Assembly: GCA_001460835.1 (NCBI GenBank)
Contig: CYKH01000463.1
Location: 1 to 21,833, forward strand
Reading direction: 5' to 3'
Length of the DNA stretch: 21,833 bases
Source of the DNA: Bodo saltans
Lineage: Eukaryota > Euglenozoa > Kinetoplastea > Eubodonida > Bodonidae
Shown here: in pieces, positions 21,527 to 21,833 of the stretch
Layout of the letters: each line of letters opens with the position of its first letter
Numbering within the stretch: the first letter of the stretch is position 1
Notes under the pieces: model-generated
Told to the model about the DNA's origin: nothing
Databases searched by the model: none
The model's input: only the letters and a program-made list of their open reading frames with translations
Translations under genes and position numbers: made by a program

Positions 21527-21833
21527 ATGAAGAAAGAAAAACACCACATGAAGTTTGCACCCGCGGATGTCACGCACCATGCCCGGGGATGTCACGAACC
21601 ATGCCCGCGGATGTCACGCACCATGCCCGGGGTTGTCATGCACCATGCCCGGGGATGTCATGCACCATGCCCGCGGATGTCAACCTCCCAGATCTCCCCC
21701 AACGTCGACGTGCATGCCATCATGGACGACATCTCTCTCACTGGTGACGCACAGGAGCTTTCAGTTGCAGTTCCAGTGATGATCACAGAACTCGCAAAAG
21801 TTGGCTTACGCATCAACCTCAAGAAGTCAGTTG
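21527..21833 (+). CDS. partial ORF: 22-bp-repeat-encoded leader fused to reverse-transcriptase segment
   Basis: From ATG 21527 one frame stays open to the window edge, about 102 codons, with no stop reached. Residues 1-11 are basic (MKKEKHHMKF). Residues about 13-55 are encoded by a 22-bp tandem repeat and so form a two-copy 22-residue composite repeat (HHARGCHEPCPRMS, then HHARGCHAPCPRMS). It continues through SQISPNVDVHAIMDDISLTG and ITELAKVGLRINLKKS. IMDD is an xMDD-type polymerase box, and L-x-x-x-GLRIN-x-x-KS is the motif that follows it in reverse transcriptases. The fingers and the first catalytic Asp, normally about 100 or more residues upstream, are missing, so this is a 5'-truncated or chimeric copy unless the frame continues unusually. 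Retroelement class is not determinable. Whether it is expressed is unknown. Confidence 0.55.
   Translation, partial: MKKEKHHMKFAPADVTHHARGCHEPCPRMSRTMPGVVMHHARGCHAPCPRMSTSQISPNVDVHAIMDDISLTGDAQELSVAVPVMITELAKVGLRINLKKSV
21562..21682 (+). repeat. 22-bp tandem repeat, about 5.5 copies
   Basis: Five full units start at 21562, 21584, 21606, 21628 and 21650, with a half unit at 21672-21682. The core GGATGTCA(C/T)G is followed by CACCATGCC. Units begin either CGCGG or CGGGG and differ otherwise by single bases (GTTGTC in unit 4, CGAACC in unit 2). It is GC-rich compared with the flanks. No stop codon occurs in any forward frame of the unit. Confidence 0.95.
21698..21833 (+). mobile_element. reverse-transcriptase fragment of a retroelement
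   Basis: The segment encodes NVDVHAIMDDISLTG and then ELAKVGLRINLKKS, the catalytic DD box and the motif that follows it in retroelement RTs. Tyr/Phe of the usual [FY]xDD is replaced by Ile. It runs off the window, so the right end and class (non-LTR, DIRS-like or other) are unseen. Confidence 0.65.

Noticed and set aside
21198-21530. Open frame of 110 codons across the 3' end of the CX9C gene and the A/C-rich spacer
   Set aside because: The Lys/Thr/Ile/His-rich translation reflects A/C-rich composition; there is no acceptor before it and it overlaps a real gene.
21562-21682. Possible CRISPR array
   Set aside because: The units are directly abutting 22-bp copies with no spacers, and the context is eukaryotic. 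It is a minisatellite.
21628-21730. The 22-bp repeat as a duplication of the adjacent RT sequence (both contain GCATG...CCAT patterns)
   Set aside because: Only short, low-complexity similarity is visible, not enough to claim common origin by eye.

Overview
This is an intron-poor, gene-dense nuclear segment from a protist, and the architecture points to a kinetoplastid (Euglenozoa). About fifteen complete protein genes all lie on the + strand. They are separated by only about 100-240 bases, and no spliceosomal introns are needed to keep any reading frame open. Almost every start codon is preceded by a pyrimidine-rich tract and then an AG, as expected for spliced-leader trans-splicing of a polycistronic transcript. 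The encoded set (editing-type uridylyltransferase, OATP-like carrier, HID1, Ipi1/TEX10, NAK kinase, CX9C protein) is eukaryotic. A reverse-transcriptase fragment at the right edge and the mid-range GC fit a free-living bodonid such as Bodo saltans. The species is inferred, not proven.

Layout, left to right: a TUTase-type nucleotidyltransferase (86-1429); an uncharacterised gene that appears broken by a frameshift (1558-2810); a tiny unknown gene (2939-3175); an unknown 470-residue protein (3298-4710); an N-myristoylated HID1 homologue (4818-7088); an Ark/Prk (NAK) family kinase with a motif-rich tail (7249-8640); an unknown Ser/Pro-rich protein (8772-10199); an EF-hand light-chain-like protein (10406-10876); a PR65-like HEAT protein (11120-13006); an OATP-like transporter (13104-14534); a type II membrane PC-esterase/NXPE-like protein (14655-16664); a PQQ-type beta-propeller type I membrane protein (16814-18181); an unknown helical protein (18283-18924); the ribosome-biogenesis protein Ipi1/TEX10 (19018-20655); and a mitochondrial CX9C protein of the CMC type (20753-21319).

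After the last host gene the character changes. There is about 200 bases of A/C-rich non-coding DNA, a strong splice-acceptor-like tract, and then an ATG-initiated frame that stays open through a 22-bp tandem repeat into a reverse-transcriptase catalytic segment and runs off the window. This is probably a truncated or chimeric retroelement.

The genes do not form one pathway. As usual for kinetoplastid clusters, neighbours share transcription rather than function. Loose themes are membrane trafficking (HID1, NAK kinase, several secretory membrane proteins) and mitochondrial or RNA metabolism (TUTase, CX9C protein, Ipi1). I saw no complete new defence system or operon-like machine. The most unusual items are the repeat-RT reading frame at the right edge, the frameshifted gene, and the kinase tail with its overlapping two-codon uORF.
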